Numbered from the stretch's first letter, positions 11,217 through 21,245 are shown. The stretch: DNA of 64,000 bases from Acidimicrobiales bacterium (GCA_034521975.1 JAXHLR010000004.1:396165-460164), one strand, 5' to 3'. Made by a program: numbers and translations. The notes: a model not told the origin generated them from the letters alone.

Positions 11217-12584
11217 GTGTCGGATCCCACTGCCCTCTCTGCCAGCGCCGCGACCCGGATCGCCGACGCCGACCACCACGTCTCCAGCTTCGTCGCGCTC
11301 CGCCATGCGATCGGCTCGGCATGGGCGTTGCTCGTCGGCATCACCCTGCTGATGCTCGGCACCGGGCTCCAAGGGAGCCTGCTCGGTCTCCGAGCCAACT
11401 TCGAGGGCTTCGACACGACCACGGTCGGTGTCGTGATGTCGAGCTACTACCTCGGCTACCTGCTCGGCTCCACCCAAGCGCCCAAGCTGGTGGCCACCGT
11501 CGGCCACATCCGGGTCTTCGCCGCCTTCGCATCCATCGCGTCGAGCACCGTGCTGCTCCACGCCCTCGCCGTCGCTCCCGCCGGATGGGTCGCCTTCCGC
11601 GTGGCGTCGGGGTTCTGCATGGCGGGCCTGTTCGTCGTGGCCGAGAGCTGGCTCAACGACACCGCCACCAACGAGACCCGCGGCTCGATGCTGTCGCTCT
11701 ACGGAGTGGTGGTGAGCGGTGGCATGGGAGCAGGTCAGCTGCTGTTGAACCTGGCCGATCCCAGCGGCTTCGAGCTGTTCATCCTCACCTCGGTGCTGGT
11801 CTCGCTCGCGCTGGTCCCCGCCGCGCTGTCGGTGCGTTCCGCACCCCGGTTCCTCCAACCCACACCCGTCAGGCTCAAGACGGTGTTCGAGGCCGCGCCG
11901 CTGGGGGTCGTGGGGGCGATCCTGTCCGGCGCCGCGTCGAGCGCGATCTTCGGTGTCGGGGTCATCTACGCCCAGCTCCGAGGGCTGACCCTCGCCGAGA
12001 CCGCGACGTTCATGCTCGTCGCCATCCTCGGCGGAGCGGTGCTGCAGTGGCCGATCGGATGGCTCTCCGACCACACCGACCGGCGCCGCATCATCAGCGC
12101 CGCCGCGGCAGTGGCAGCGGGCTTGTGCGTCGTCGGCACCATGGGTCCCAACGGAGTCGTCCTGCTTGCGGTCATCGGCCTCCTCGGAGGGTTCTCGCTC
12201 CCGCTCTACCCTCTCGTGAACGCCCACACCAACGACTGGATCGCCCACGAGCAGATGGTCGGGGCGGGAAGCCGGCTCATCATGTCCAGCGGCATGGGGG
12301 CCATCGGAGGACCGATCCTGGCATCGACAGCGATGGCCACCATCGGCGCCGCGGGGTTCTTCTGGTTCCTGGCCGTCGTGCACGTGGCGGTGGCAGTGTT
12401 CGCCGCGTGGCGGATCGTGGTCCGGCCACCGCGACCGGTTGGCGAGCAGACCCACTTCGCCCCCGTTCCCGCCCGCGGTTCGTCGGTGCTGGTGTCGGCG
12501 ATGTACCCCGAGGCCTACGACGAGGAGGACGAGCCGGTGTTCGACACCGAGGAGATCCCCGTGGTGGTCATCGACGACGAGTAG
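11217..12584 (+). CDS. MFS transporter (YcaD-like)
   Basis: A 455-residue inner-membrane transporter of the major facilitator superfamily with about twelve hydrophobic segments; LMLGTGLQGSLLGLR in TM1, YYLGYLLGS in TM2 and RVASGFCMAGLFVVAESWLN resemble the YcaD/UMF2 subgroup. The loop GWLSDHTDRRR between TM8 and TM9 is the MFS motif-A copy. A 60-residue acidic cytoplasmic tail follows the last TM. It is the only plus-strand gene in this stretch, divergent from proS by 74 bp and convergent with ispG. Substrate unknown. GTG start at 11217. Confidence 0.85.
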   Translation: MSDPTALSASAATRIADADHHVSSFVALRHAIGSAWALLVGITLLMLGTGLQGSLLGLRANFEGFDTTTVGVVMSSYYLGYLLGSTQAPKLVATVGHIRVFAAFASIASSTVLLHALAVAPAGWVAFRVASGFCMAGLFVVAESWLNDTATNETRGSMLSLYGVVVSGGMGAGQLLLNLADPSGFELFILTSVLVSLALVPAALSVRSAPRFLQPTPVRLKTVFEAAPLGVVGAILSGAASSAIFGVGVIYAQLRGLTLAETATFMLVAILGGAVLQWPIGWLSDHTDRRRIISAAAAVAAGLCVVGTMGPNGVVLLAVIGLLGGFSLPLYPLVNAHTNDWIAHEQMVGAGSRLIMSSGMGAIGGPILASTAMATIGAAGFFWFLAVVHVAVAVFAAWRIVVRPPRPVGEQTHFAPVPARGSSVLVSAMYPEAYDEEDEPVFDTEEIPVVVIDDE

Positions 12585-12620
12585 GTCGCTGGCACGGACC
12601 GAAGCGCCGTCGACTGCCGC

Positions 12621-13850
12621 TCAGCGGGTGAGGTTGCGGATGACCTCGACCCGGGCCTCGCTGGCGTTGGCGTCGGTGCCCTTGTCGTCGAGCAACCGTG
12701 CCCGGTCGCGCTCGGCCTCGCGCGCCGCCTTCTCGGTGTCGACCCTGGCCAGGGCGGCGTCGGTGCCGTGCTCGACGATGAACTCGGCCCACTCGACCAG
12801 CTGGCCCACCATCTCGTCCTCGGGAACCACCGCCACGTTCTGGCCCTTCACGAACAGATGGCCTCTCCCCCGCCCTGCGGCGATGCCCAGGTCGGCGTCG
12901 CGCGCTTCGCCCGGACCGTTCACCACACACCCCATCACCGCCACCTGCAGCGGGATCTCGCGCTCGCCGAACGCGGCCTGGGCGTCGGCCGCCACCTGGA
13001 TGACATCGACCTCGGCCCGCCCGCAGCTCGGACAGGCGATGAGGTCGATCGACTTGCGCTCACGGAGCCCCAAGGCCTCGAGCAGCTGGCGCCCGGCGCG
13101 GGCCTCCTCGACGGGGTCGGCGGTGAGCGAGTACCGGATCGTGTCGCCGATCCCCTCCGCCAGCAGGGTGGCGAGGCCCGCGGTGGCCTTGACCACACCT
13201 GCGGGGGGTGGGCCGGCTTCGGTGACCCCGAGGTGCAGCGGGTGGTCGGTGGCCTCGCTGAGCTGGCGGTAGGCCTCGATCATCAACGGCACGTTGGATG
13301 CCTTGACCGAGATCTTGACGTGGTCGAAGTCGACCTCGTGGAAGTAGGCAAGCTCGATCATGGCCGATTCGACCATCGCCTCGGGGGTGACCCGCCCGCC
13401 GTGCTTCTCGTAGAGGGCGGGATCGAGCGATCCGCCGTTCACCCCGATGCGGATCGGCACACCGCGATCGCGACACTCGGTGGCCACCGCCTTGATGTGC
13501 TCGGGCTTGCGGATGTTGCCGGGATTGAGCCGCAGACCGTGGACTCCCGCCTCGAGCGCGGCCAGCGCCATGCGGTACTGGTGATGGATGTCGGCGATGA
13601 TCGGCACCGGCGAACGCGGCACGATGCGCGCCAGCCCTTCGGCCGCCTCGCTCTCGTTGCAGGTGCAGCGCACGATGTCGCACCCTGCCGCAGCGAGGGC
13701 GTAGATCTGCTGGAGGGTGCCCTCGACATCGGCGGTCTTGGTGATGGTCATCGACTGCACGGTGACGGGCGCATCGCCGCCGACGGGCACAGACCCAACC
13801 ATGATCTGGCGGGTCGGGCGGCGGGGGAAGGTGACCGATCCTGGATCCAT
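12621..13850 (-). CDS. ispG: 4-hydroxy-3-methylbut-2-enyl-diphosphate synthase IspG (GcpE)
   Basis: Penultimate enzyme of the MEP isoprenoid pathway; reduces MEcPP to HMBPP with a 4Fe-4S cluster. The 409-residue protein has VQSMTITKTADVEGTL near the N-terminus, RLNPGNIRKPEHI in the TIM barrel, and the cluster ligands CPSC and GCVVNGPGEA in the C-terminal domain. It lies 10 bp after rseP, two genes downstream of dxr, which catalyses the second MEP step, so the two MEP genes and the protease share an operon as in many actinobacteria. Confidence 0.97.
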   Translation of the reverse strand: MDPGSVTFPRRPTRQIMVGSVPVGGDAPVTVQSMTITKTADVEGTLQQIYALAAAGCDIVRCTCNESEAAEGLARIVPRSPVPIIADIHHQYRMALAALEAGVHGLRLNPGNIRKPEHIKAVATECRDRGVPIRIGVNGGSLDPALYEKHGGRVTPEAMVESAMIELAYFHEVDFDHVKISVKASNVPLMIEAYRQLSEATDHPLHLGVTEAGPPPAGVVKATAGLATLLAEGIGDTIRYSLTADPVEEARAGRQLLEALGLRERKSIDLIACPSCGRAEVDVIQVAADAQAAFGEREIPLQVAVMGCVVNGPGEARDADLGIAAGRGRGHLFVKGQNVAVVPEDEMVGQLVEWAEFIVEHGTDAALARVDTEKAAREAERDRARLLDDKGTDANASEARVEVIRNLTR

Positions 13851-13860
13851 CGTCAGCCGA

Positions 13861-15195
13861 TCAGTTGGGGAGCTCGAGAGGACTGGCGATGTCGAGGTAC
13901 AGCGCCACCAAGCCGATGCCCACCAGCACGAAGATCACCGCGTAGGTGAGCGGGATCAGCTTGGCGACATCGGCGTGGTAGCGGGCCTTGGACCGAGACA
14001 GCACCTCGCGGACACGTTCGTAGGTGGCGATGGCCACGTGGCCGCCGTCGAGCGGGAGCAGCGGGACCAGGTTGAAGATGCCGATGAAGATGTTGATCAG
14101 TGCCAGGAACAGCAACAGTCCCGCAGGTCCGGTGTCGGCCATCTGAGTGCCGAGTCGGGCCGCGCCGTAGATCGACAGGACCCGGTCGCCTTGGGCTTCG
14201 ATGTCGGTCTCGTCGGACGCGGTGGTGTCGGGGGCGTCGGTTCGGGCGGTGTCGACGGCCATGCCCAGGAAGCTGGAGATTCCCGACGGACTGAAGATCC
14301 GGCCGATGGCCTCGACGGTGAGCCGGGAGACCTCGGCGAACTCGGTGACCGTACGGACGGCGGCCGAGGGAAGCGACAGCCGTTGCGGCGGGTAGTACGC
14401 ACCGATGCCGAGGAACGCGCCACCCTCGCCCGACTCGCCGAGATCGACCGTGCGCTCGATGGCCTGCCCGTCGCGGTTGACCGTCACCCCGACAGACTCG
14501 CCGGGACGGTGCTCGCCGAGGACGTCTTGGAGGTCGTCGAAGGTGACCACCGGGGCGCCGTCGATGGCGACGATCCGATCGCCGACGTCGAGACCGGCCT
14601 GCTCCGCAGGGCTCACCGACGAGGGCTCGGGGCCCGCGAGGTATCCGACCTCCCAGTTGTCGTCCTCGGCGGCACCCACCGCGGCGAAGTACACCAACAT
14701 GGCGAGGAGGGCGATCATGAAGTGCATGGTCGAACCCGCCACTGCGACCGACATCCGCCGCCAGTAGGGCTTCTCGCGGTAGGTGCGCGACTCGTCGGCG
14801 GGATCGACCTCCTCGAGGTTGGTCATCCCGATCACCTTGACGTAGGCCCCCGCGGGGATCGCCTTGATGCCGTACTCGGTCTCGCCTCGGGTGAACGACC
14901 AGATGCGGGGTCCGAACCCGATGAAGAACTCGGTGCACTTCATGCCCGCTGCCCTGGCGGTGACGAAGTGGCCGAGCTCGTGCAGGAAGATCATCACCAC
15001 GATGGCCAGCACCACCACCAGCGCCGACAGCCCTGCCCACAGTCCGAGCAGCACCACGCTGCCGACGAGCAGCGCGAGACGCATCGCGCTGGAGCCGGTC
15101 GGCTCCGGTGGCCGCGCCGGGTGTTGTGGAGGTTCTGCGGGGGGACGCTCCGAGCCCGCATCGGCGGGTTCGGAACGAGCGTCCACGTTGGTCAC
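13861..15195 (-). CDS. rseP: Site-2 (M50) intramembrane metalloprotease, RseP/Rip1 family
   Basis: Membrane zinc protease that cleaves transmembrane anchors, typically of anti-sigma factors. The 444-residue protein has FLHELGHFVTARAAG (zinc HExxH) in TM1, a PDZ domain around residues 170-250 (AEQAGLDVGDRIVAIDG), and PLLPLDGGHVA (third zinc ligand) in a late TM. A Pro-rich 38-residue N-terminal extension precedes TM1. The GTG at 15195 overlaps the dxr stop by 4 bp, so translation is coupled. Position between dxr and ispG is standard for Rip1 orthologues. The substrate is not indicated here. Confidence 0.93.
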   Translation of the reverse strand: MTNVDARSEPADAGSERPPAEPPQHPARPPEPTGSSAMRLALLVGSVVLLGLWAGLSALVVVLAIVVMIFLHELGHFVTARAAGMKCTEFFIGFGPRIWSFTRGETEYGIKAIPAGAYVKVIGMTNLEEVDPADESRTYREKPYWRRMSVAVAGSTMHFMIALLAMLVYFAAVGAAEDDNWEVGYLAGPEPSSVSPAEQAGLDVGDRIVAIDGAPVVTFDDLQDVLGEHRPGESVGVTVNRDGQAIERTVDLGESGEGGAFLGIGAYYPPQRLSLPSAAVRTVTEFAEVSRLTVEAIGRIFSPSGISSFLGMAVDTARTDAPDTTASDETDIEAQGDRVLSIYGAARLGTQMADTGPAGLLLFLALINIFIGIFNLVPLLPLDGGHVAIATYERVREVLSRSKARYHADVAKLIPLTYAVIFVLVGIGLVALYLDIASPLELPN

Positions 15196-16361
15196 AGGTT
15201 CGACTCGATGTGTTGACGGGCGAGGACTCGGGCGATGCGATCGGCTTCCACGACCTCGTCGACCGACGTCGCGGTCCCTCCATCATGCCCGTCGAGGACC
15301 CCATTCGCGACGTCGGGGATGGTGGTCCAGGCGATCTCCCCAGCGAGGAACGCCGAGACCGCCTCCTCGTTGGCCGCGTTGAGCCAGGCCGGCGCAGTGC
15401 CGCCCTGCCGGCCGGCCTCGTAGGCCAGCCCCAGGCAGGGGAAGGCCTCGTGATCGGGCGGTTCGAAGTCGAGGCGGCCGAGGTCGCCCCAGTCGATGCG
15501 ACCGAACGGAGTGGCGATCCGGTCCGGCCACGCCAGGGCGTAGCCGATGGGAAGACGCATGTCCGGCAGCGACAGCTGGGCGATCGTCGATCCGTCGGTG
15601 AACTCGACCATCGAGTGCACGATCGACTGGGGGTGCACGACGACGTCGATGTGGTCGAACCCCAGGTCGAAGAGCAGGTGGGCCTCGATCACCTCGAGGC
15701 CCTTGTTCATGAGCGTGGACGAGTCGACGGTGATCTTGGGTCCCATCGACCAGGTGGGGTGGGCCAGCGCATCCTCGATCGTCACCTCGGCCAGTTCGGC
15801 ACGGGAGCGTCCGCGGAACGGGCCTCCACTGGCGGTGAGGATGATGCGCCCCACCCGCTCGGGGCGGTCGTTGGCCCGCAGGCACTGGTGCACCGCGGCG
15901 TGCTCGCTGTCGACCGGCACCATCTCGGCTCCCGGCGTGGCCATCGCCGCCTTCACCACCGGACCCCCGGCGATGAGCGACTCCTTGTTCGCCAGGGCCA
16001 GGCGGTGACCGGCCTCCAGCGCGGCGATGGTGACATCCAACCCGGCGAAGCCGACCACCCCGTTGACCACGACATCGCCGATGGCGGCCGCGGTGGCCAA
16101 CGCATCGGGCCCCGACAGGAGCTCGACACCGGACGGGAGACGGGCTTCGAGCGTCGCTGCGGCATCGGGGTCGGCGATGGCGACAACCTGCGGCCGGTGA
16201 CGGCGTGCCTGTTCGGCCACCAGCTCGACCGACCGTGCCGCGCCCAGCGCCACCACCTCGAAGCGGTCGGATTCGGCCTCGACGACGTCGAGGGTCTGGG
16301 TGCCGATCGAGCCGGTCGAACCGAGCAGGCACACCTTGGTGCGTGCCTGGTCATCGCTCAT
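15192..16361 (-). CDS. dxr: 1-deoxy-D-xylulose-5-phosphate reductoisomerase
   Basis: Converts DXP to MEP with NADPH in the MEP pathway. The 389-residue protein starts MSDDQARTKVCLLGSTGSIG, a Rossmann NADPH-binding turn. ALANKESLI, PVDSEHAAVHQCL, TASGGPFRGR and WSMGPKITVDSSTLMNKGLEV are the conserved substrate and metal-binding blocks. The ATG at 16361 is 14 bp after the cdsA stop and the 3' end overlaps rseP by 4 bp. Confidence 0.97.
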   Translation of the reverse strand: MSDDQARTKVCLLGSTGSIGTQTLDVVEAESDRFEVVALGAARSVELVAEQARRHRPQVVAIADPDAAATLEARLPSGVELLSGPDALATAAAIGDVVVNGVVGFAGLDVTIAALEAGHRLALANKESLIAGGPVVKAAMATPGAEMVPVDSEHAAVHQCLRANDRPERVGRIILTASGGPFRGRSRAELAEVTIEDALAHPTWSMGPKITVDSSTLMNKGLEVIEAHLLFDLGFDHIDVVVHPQSIVHSMVEFTDGSTIAQLSLPDMRLPIGYALAWPDRIATPFGRIDWGDLGRLDFEPPDHEAFPCLGLAYEAGRQGGTAPAWLNAANEEAVSAFLAGEIAWTTIPDVANGVLDGHDGGTATSVDEVVEADRIARVLARQHIESNL

Positions 16362-16375
16362 GGGTCGCTCCGGAG

Positions 16376-17758
16376 TCAGAAAACCAAGTGGGCCACGTAG
16401 TAGGTGGCCGGCAGCGAGACGAGGATGGCGTCGAAGCGGTCGAGCACCCCGCCGTGTCCGGGCAGGACCGTGCCCATGTCCTTGACCCCGAGGTCTCGCT
16501 TGATCATCGACTCGCACAGGTCGCCGAGCGGTGAGATCAGGGCGAGGACGACACCCAGGACGATGGCGTCGCCCGGCGAGCTGAACGGGGTGATGCCCCC
16601 ACCGATCACGCCGCCGACACCGGCCCAGGTGACCAGGAACGCGGCGACCATGCCCCCCACCGTGCCCTCGATGGTCTTGTTGGGGCTGATGGCCGACAGC
16701 GGGGAGCGTCCCATCGAGCGCCCGACGAGCAGTCCGACGATGTCGTAGGCGATGGGCCCGAGCACCGCGGCGAGCAACAGCCCGGTGCCGTGGGGCAGGC
16801 GCAGCAACAGGGCGGCGAACGAGCCGAACCCGGCCACGTAGGCCACGGTCAACACGGTGACGCCCACGTTGGGCACGGCGTGGTCGTCGCCGATGTCGAG
16901 CACGTACCACAGCAGTGCGACCAGCACCGTGAGCATGGCACCGAGCACCAGTCCCGACTCGCCCCGCCAGTACGCGGCGAGCGGCATCGTGACCGCCGCC
17001 GCGAGGGCGACGAGAGCGGGGGGCGAGTAGCCGACGCGTCGCAGGGTGCTCATCAGCTCGGCCGAAGCCAGGACGAGCACGACGACGACCAGCACCATGG
17101 CAGCCGCGGGTCCGACGCTGATCAGTGCCAGCGCACCCGCCGCCAGGGCGACACCCACGACCGAGGCGAGACCCATGTTGCGTCCGGCGGCGGGTCCTCG
17201 TGCACGGTCGGCGGCGAAGGGGTCGGCACTACGGTCGCCGTAGGGGTCGGACGGCTCCCGCGGCACCGACAACGGATCGGGCGGTGCCTGCGCGTCGTCG
17301 AAGGTGAAGAAGTCGTCCGACGCGGCGCGGTCGTCGCGCACCCCCATTCGGGGAGGTTCGTCGCCCAGCATGCTCAGGTCGGCATCGTCCCAACCGCTGG
17401 ACTGGTCGCGCCACCGCGGCTGGGAGGTGCTCACCCTCGCCCACGGGGCCAGGTCGTCGTCGCCATCGCTGAAGATCCGGGGGACCTCACCGGTGGGTGG
17501 GTCGGTCCAGTGCGGCAACGAGTGCGATCCCGAGCCCTCGCTTGCAGGCGCCTCGCCGAGCCCCGACTCGTCGTCGGTCTCGCCGAGCAGATCGCGAGCG
17601 CGGAACGGTCGGGGCGTATCCTCCTCGGTGGCAGCGGGATCAGCACCCTGGTCGGGCTCGACCGGCCGATCGGACTCGTCGGATGGATCCATCGCACCGA
17701 GCAGTCGGAAACCCTCCTGCTCGTCGTCGTCGTCGGGGTGGGTGGGTCGATCGTCCAC
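16376..17758 (-). CDS. cdsA: Phosphatidate cytidylyltransferase with long acidic N-terminal extension
   Basis: Makes CDP-diacylglycerol, the precursor of phospholipids, in the cytoplasmic membrane. The C-terminal part (about residues 190-460) has seven or eight hydrophobic segments and the family signature SPLGDLCESMIKRDLGVKD followed by LPGHGGVLDRFD. The first 190 residues are hydrophilic, rich in Asp, Pro, Ser and Arg, and have no recognised fold, making the protein about 200 residues longer than typical CdsA. Part of the extension might be a separate upstream start, but the frame is continuous from the ATG at 17758. It lies between frr and dxr. Confidence 0.93.
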   Translation of the reverse strand: MDDRPTHPDDDDEQEGFRLLGAMDPSDESDRPVEPDQGADPAATEEDTPRPFRARDLLGETDDESGLGEAPASEGSGSHSLPHWTDPPTGEVPRIFSDGDDDLAPWARVSTSQPRWRDQSSGWDDADLSMLGDEPPRMGVRDDRAASDDFFTFDDAQAPPDPLSVPREPSDPYGDRSADPFAADRARGPAAGRNMGLASVVGVALAAGALALISVGPAAAMVLVVVVLVLASAELMSTLRRVGYSPPALVALAAAVTMPLAAYWRGESGLVLGAMLTVLVALLWYVLDIGDDHAVPNVGVTVLTVAYVAGFGSFAALLLRLPHGTGLLLAAVLGPIAYDIVGLLVGRSMGRSPLSAISPNKTIEGTVGGMVAAFLVTWAGVGGVIGGGITPFSSPGDAIVLGVVLALISPLGDLCESMIKRDLGVKDMGTVLPGHGGVLDRFDAILVSLPATYYVAHLVF

Positions 17759-17809
17759 GGAGGACCTCCTGATGCTCCCGGGGAGCTGACCGCGGCGAGA
17801 GCCGCCCGG

Positions 17810-18379
17810 TCAGACCTCGAGCAGCTCGGTCTCTTTCTGCTCCAGTGCTGCGGTGATCTCGGCCTCGTAGGCGTGGGTCCGCTTGTCGAGCTCCTTTTCG
17901 GCTCGGGCGAGGTCGTCCTCTGACATCTCCGCGTCCTTCTGGGCGGCTTCGAGGTCCTTGCGGGCGTCGCGGCGGGCGTTGCGGATCGCGATGCGACCGT
18001 CCTCGGCCATCTGGCGAACCACCTTGACCAGGTCCTTGCGTCGCTCCTCGGTGAGGGGCGGAAAGCTGAGCCGGATCGAGTGGCCGTCGTTGCCGGGGGT
18101 GAGCCCCAGGTCGGAGTGCTGCAGTGCCTTCTCGATGGCGCCCAGGTTGTTCTTGTCGAACGGGGTGATGAGCAGCTGGCGCGCCTCGGGGACCTGGAAG
18201 CTGGCGAGCTGCTGCATGGCCATCTCCTCGCCGTAGGCCTCGACCGGCAGGCGCTCGACCAGCGCCGGGGCTGCCCGCCCGGTGCGGATGGAGCCGAACT
18301 CGTGGCGCGCGTGGGCGACCGCACGCTGCATCTTGTCGCCGGCGTCGTCGAGCACGAGCTCGACCAGCTCTTCGCTCAT
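17810..18379 (-). CDS. frr: Ribosome recycling factor
   Basis: Works with EF-G to split the post-termination ribosome. The 189-residue protein has the RRF landmarks FGSIRTGRAAPAL (about residues 28-40), QLLITPFDKNNLGAIEKAL and RLSFPPLTEERRKDLVK, and ends in a charged coiled-coil arm with LDKRTHAYEAEI. The ATG at 18379 was chosen over upstream frames because it opens MSEELVELVLDDAGDKMQ, the normal RRF start. pyrH ends 64 bp upstream; cdsA follows. Confidence 0.96.
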   Translation of the reverse strand: MSEELVELVLDDAGDKMQRAVAHARHEFGSIRTGRAAPALVERLPVEAYGEEMAMQQLASFQVPEARQLLITPFDKNNLGAIEKALQHSDLGLTPGNDGHSIRLSFPPLTEERRKDLVKVVRQMAEDGRIAIRNARRDARKDLEAAQKDAEMSEDDLARAEKELDKRTHAYEAEITAALEQKETELLEV

Positions 18380-18443
18380 CGGGCTGCCGCCTCTGGGGTG
18401 GGGACCATCACCGAGCGAGACGCGGGAGATCGGGGACCGACGG

Positions 18444-19223
18444 TCATGTGACCAGCGTACCGACCGGCTCACCCGCCAGGATGGACCGCACGTTGCCGGG
18501 GCCGAGCAGGTCGAAGTAGACGACGGGCATCTCGTTCTCCATGCACAGCGTGACCGCAGTGGAGTCCATGGCCTGCAGCCCCTGCTTGATCACGTCGAGG
18601 TAGGTGATCTGATCGAGCTTGGTGGCGTCGGGATTGGTGCGGGGGTCGTCGGTGTAGATGCCGTCGGTACCTCCGTGGGTGCCCTTCAGCAACGCTCCGG
18701 CCTCGATCTCGACCGCCCGCAGCGCCGCAGTGGTGTCGGTGGTGAAGAAGGGGTTGCCGCTGCCTCCAGCGAAGATCACCACTCGGCCCTTCTCGAGGTG
18801 GCGCACGGCCCGTCGGCGGATGTAGGGCTCGGCCACCTGGGCCATGTGGATGGCGCTCTGCACCCGGGTCGGCTGACCGAGCTGCTCGAGCACGTCCTGG
18901 AGGGCCAGGGCGTTGATGACGGTGGCGAGCATGCCCATGTAGTCGGCTTGGGCGCGGTCCATGCCCGCACCCTGACCGGTCATCCCCCGCCAGATGTTGC
19001 CGCCGCCGACCACCACCGCGATGTCGACGTCGAACTCGGCCTTGACGGCGACGATCACCTCGGCGATGTCGCGCACCGTCGCACCGTCGATGCCGTAGCT
19101 GGCGGCGCCCGCGAACGCCTCGCCCGACACCTTCAGCACCACACGATCCCATCGGGCCGTTCGCTTGGACGCCACGGGATCGAGGTTCGCCTCGGTGCCG
19201 GTGTCGGGGTCGGCCGCGGTCAC
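18444..19223 (-). CDS. pyrH: UMP kinase
   Basis: Phosphorylates UMP to UDP using ATP; amino-acid-kinase fold, homohexamer in bacteria. The 259-residue protein shows [15 protein letters not shown] (phosphate binding), [11 protein letters not shown] and [20 protein letters not shown], all standard PyrH motifs. About 26 extra N-terminal residues precede the conserved core. The GTG at 19223 follows the tsf stop after two bases; order rpsB-tsf-pyrH-frr is the universal one. Confidence 0.97.
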   Translation of the reverse strand: MTAADPDTGTEANLDPVASKRTARWDRVVLKVSGEAFAGAASYGIDGATVRDIAEVIVAVKAEFDVDIAVVVGGGNIWRGMTGQGAGMDRAQADYMGMLATVINALALQDVLEQLGQPTRVQSAIHMAQVAEPYIRRRAVRHLEKGRVVIFAGGSGNPFFTTDTTAALRAVEIEAGALLKGTHGGTDGIYTDDPRTNPDATKLDQITYLDVIKQGLQAMDSTAVTLCMENEMPVVYFDLLGPGNVRSILAGEPVGTLVT

Positions 19224-19225
19224 GG

Positions 19226-20020
19226 TCAGCTGCCGATCACGATCTGGTCGAAGCGCACCAGCTTTGCGTCGCCGAGCAGTTGGGCGATGGTCTGCTTCTC
19301 GTCGCGCACGAAGCTCTGTTCGAGCAGAACCCGTTCCTTGAACCAGCCGGTGAGACGACCCTCGACGATCTTGTCGAGCGCGGCCTCGGGCTTTCCCTCG
19401 GCCTTGGTGAGGTCGATGAGCGCACTGCGCTCGGCCTCGACCAGCTCGGTGGGCACCTCGTCGCGGCTGCGGTAGTCGGGCTTGGAGAACGCGATGTGGA
19501 CCGCGATGTCGTGGGCGAGCTCGACGGACCCGCCGCTGAGCTCGACCAGCACGCCGTTGACACCACGACCGTCCTGCAGGTGGAGGTAGGCGTCGACGAT
19601 GTCGCTCTCGCCGATCTCCCAGCGCACCACCTCGCCGACCTCGATGTTCTCCTTCTTGGTGATCTTCATCTGGTCGACCTCGGCGGCCAGCTCACTGACC
19701 GCTCCCTCGCCCCGAGCTGCGACCGCCTCGGCCAGGGTGGTGACGGCCTTGATGAAGTCGTCGGCCTTGGCCGAGAAGTCGGTCTCGCACTTGAGCTCGA
19801 CCATGGCGATGGCGCCGTCGGCCCTGGCGATGGCGACCGCTCCCTGGGTGTTCTCGCGATCGCTGCGGCTGGCGGCCTTGACCAGACCCTGCTCGCGGAG
19901 CCACTTGGCGGCGGCGTCGAAGTCGCCGTCGTTGTTGGTGAGCGCCTTCTTGGCGTCCATCATGCCGGCGCCGGTGGCCTGACGCAGCGCCTGGACGTCC
20001 TTGGCGGTGATGCTGGACAT
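19226..20020 (-). CDS. tsf: Elongation factor Ts
   Basis: Guanine nucleotide exchange factor for EF-Tu. The 264-residue protein starts [27 protein letters not shown], the conserved N-terminal UBA-like domain, and continues with [12 protein letters not shown] (the EF-Tu contact TDF). [17 protein letters not shown] and [12 protein letters not shown] mark the C-terminal core. It starts six bases after the rpsB stop and is two bases before pyrH. Confidence 0.97.
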   Translation of the reverse strand: MSSITAKDVQALRQATGAGMMDAKKALTNNDGDFDAAAKWLREQGLVKAASRSDRENTQGAVAIARADGAIAMVELKCETDFSAKADDFIKAVTTLAEAVAARGEGAVSELAAEVDQMKITKKENIEVGEVVRWEIGESDIVDAYLHLQDGRGVNGVLVELSGGSVELAHDIAVHIAFSKPDYRSRDEVPTELVEAERSALIDLTKAEGKPEAALDKIVEGRLTGWFKERVLLEQSFVRDEKQTIAQLLGDAKLVRFDQIVIGS

Positions 20021-20026
20021 GGGGGG

Positions 20027-21076
20027 TTACGACTCCTGGGTGGTCTCGTCGGGGGCGGACTCGGACTGGGTGGTGGCATCCTGGGCGGCCTCGGCAGGAG
20101 CGGCCGGAGCAGGCGAGGAGGTCTCCGCAGGAGCAGCCTCGGCAGGAGCGGCCTCGGCAGGGGCAGCCGGAGCAGGCGAGGAGGTCTCCGCAGGAGCGGC
20201 CTCGGCAGGAGCAGCCTCAGCAGGCGCAGCCGGGGCGGCCTCGGCACTGGCGCCGGACGCGATGCGGGCCTCCCGCTCGGCTGCGGCAAGCGCAGCCTGA
20301 CGACGGGCCTCGGCTTGCTGGGCGGCGATCTCGTCCTCCTCGCGGAGGCTGCGACGGGGGCCGCTGCTGTCGCCACCCTCGCGACGGGACCGGATGAAGC
20401 GTCCCTCGAGAACGGCGTCGGCGATGACCCGGCACATGAGGTCGCCGGAGCGGATGGCGTCGTCGTTGCCGGGGATCACGTACTGGATGATGTCGGGGTC
20501 GCAGTTGGTGTCCACCACCGCCACGATCGGGATGCCGAGCTTGTTGGCCTCGGTGACCGCGATGTGCTCCTTCTTGGTGTCGAGCACGAACACGATGTCG
20601 GGCAGCTGCTCCATGTCGCGGATGCCACCCAGGTTCCGCTCGAGCTTGTCGAGCTCACGGGAGATCATCAGCGCTTCCTTCTTGGGCATCGCCTCGAACT
20701 CACCCGAGGCACGCATGCGCTGGTACTCCTTCATCTTGGCCACGCGCTTGGACATGGTCTCGAAGTTGGTGAGCATGCCGCCGAGCCAGCGCTCGTTGAT
20801 GTAGGGCATCCCGGACTTCTCGGCATAGGACTGCACCGGCCCCTGAGCCTGCTTCTTGGTGCCGACGAACAAGATGGTGCCGCCGCCGGCGACGGTGTCG
20901 CGCACGAACGTGTAGGCGGTCTCGATGCGCTGGAGGGTCTGCTGGAGATCGATGATGTAGATGCCGTTGCGGTCTCCGTGGATGAACCGCTGCATCTTGG
21001 GGTTCCAGCGCCTCGTCTGGTGACCGAAGTGCACCCCGGCCTCGAGCAGTTGCTTCATGGTCACGACAGCAGTCAT
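20027..21076 (-). CDS. rpsB: 30S ribosomal protein S2 with repetitive Ala/Pro-rich tail
   Basis: Structural protein of the small subunit. The core (about residues 1-240) has [22 protein letters not shown], the S2 signature, and [17 protein letters not shown]. After residue 240 comes a basic-acidic linker and then a tail of roughly 80 residues rich in Ala, Pro, Glu and Thr that contains a duplicated 21-residue unit. The ATG at 21076 has GGAG five bases upstream. Tails on S2 are common in actinobacteria but vary greatly; this one has no known function. Confidence 0.96.
   Translation of the reverse strand: MTAVVTMKQLLEAGVHFGHQTRRWNPKMQRFIHGDRNGIYIIDLQQTLQRIETAYTFVRDTVAGGGTILFVGTKKQAQGPVQSYAEKSGMPYINERWLGGMLTNFETMSKRVAKMKEYQRMRASGEFEAMPKKEALMISRELDKLERNLGGIRDMEQLPDIVFVLDTKKEHIAVTEANKLGIPIVAVVDTNCDPDIIQYVIPGNDDAIRSGDLMCRVIADAVLEGRFIRSRREGGDSSGPRRSLREEDEIAAQQAEARRQAALAAAEREARIASGASAEAAPAAPAEAAPAEAAPAETSSPAPAAPAEAAPAEAAPAETSSPAPAAPAEAAQDATTQSESAPDETTQES
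20101..20226 (-). repeat. Two 63-bp direct repeats in the rpsB tail
   Basis: Copies at 20101-20163 and 20164-20226 differ at a few positions and encode two 21-residue units of the type [21 protein letters not shown]. The repeat is in frame and lengthens the disordered S2 tail. Confidence 0.9.
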
Positions 21077-21205
21077 GACGGCTCCTTCCATCGGTTGGAC
21101 GAACACCGCACCAACGCCCGGAGGCGACCGTGGTTCGATGCGGCTGGAGATGAGGATTCGCCTTCGGGGTTCCGAGGGCGCGACCCGCGAGCAGGCCGAC
21201 CCGGC

Positions 21206-21211
21206 AGTCTA
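21206..21211 (-). promoter_or_regulatory. Candidate -10 of the rpsB operon
   Basis: TAGACT on the minus strand lies about 130 bp upstream of rpsB, in the 169-bp gap after the M23/esterase gene. No convincing -35 is seen. A leader of about 120 nt would result, long enough for the S2 autoregulation known in other bacteria, but I see no recognisable fold. Confidence 0.35.
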
Positions 21212-21245
21212 GCGGGCGAGAGCCACCTCATCACCAGCCCGATCA

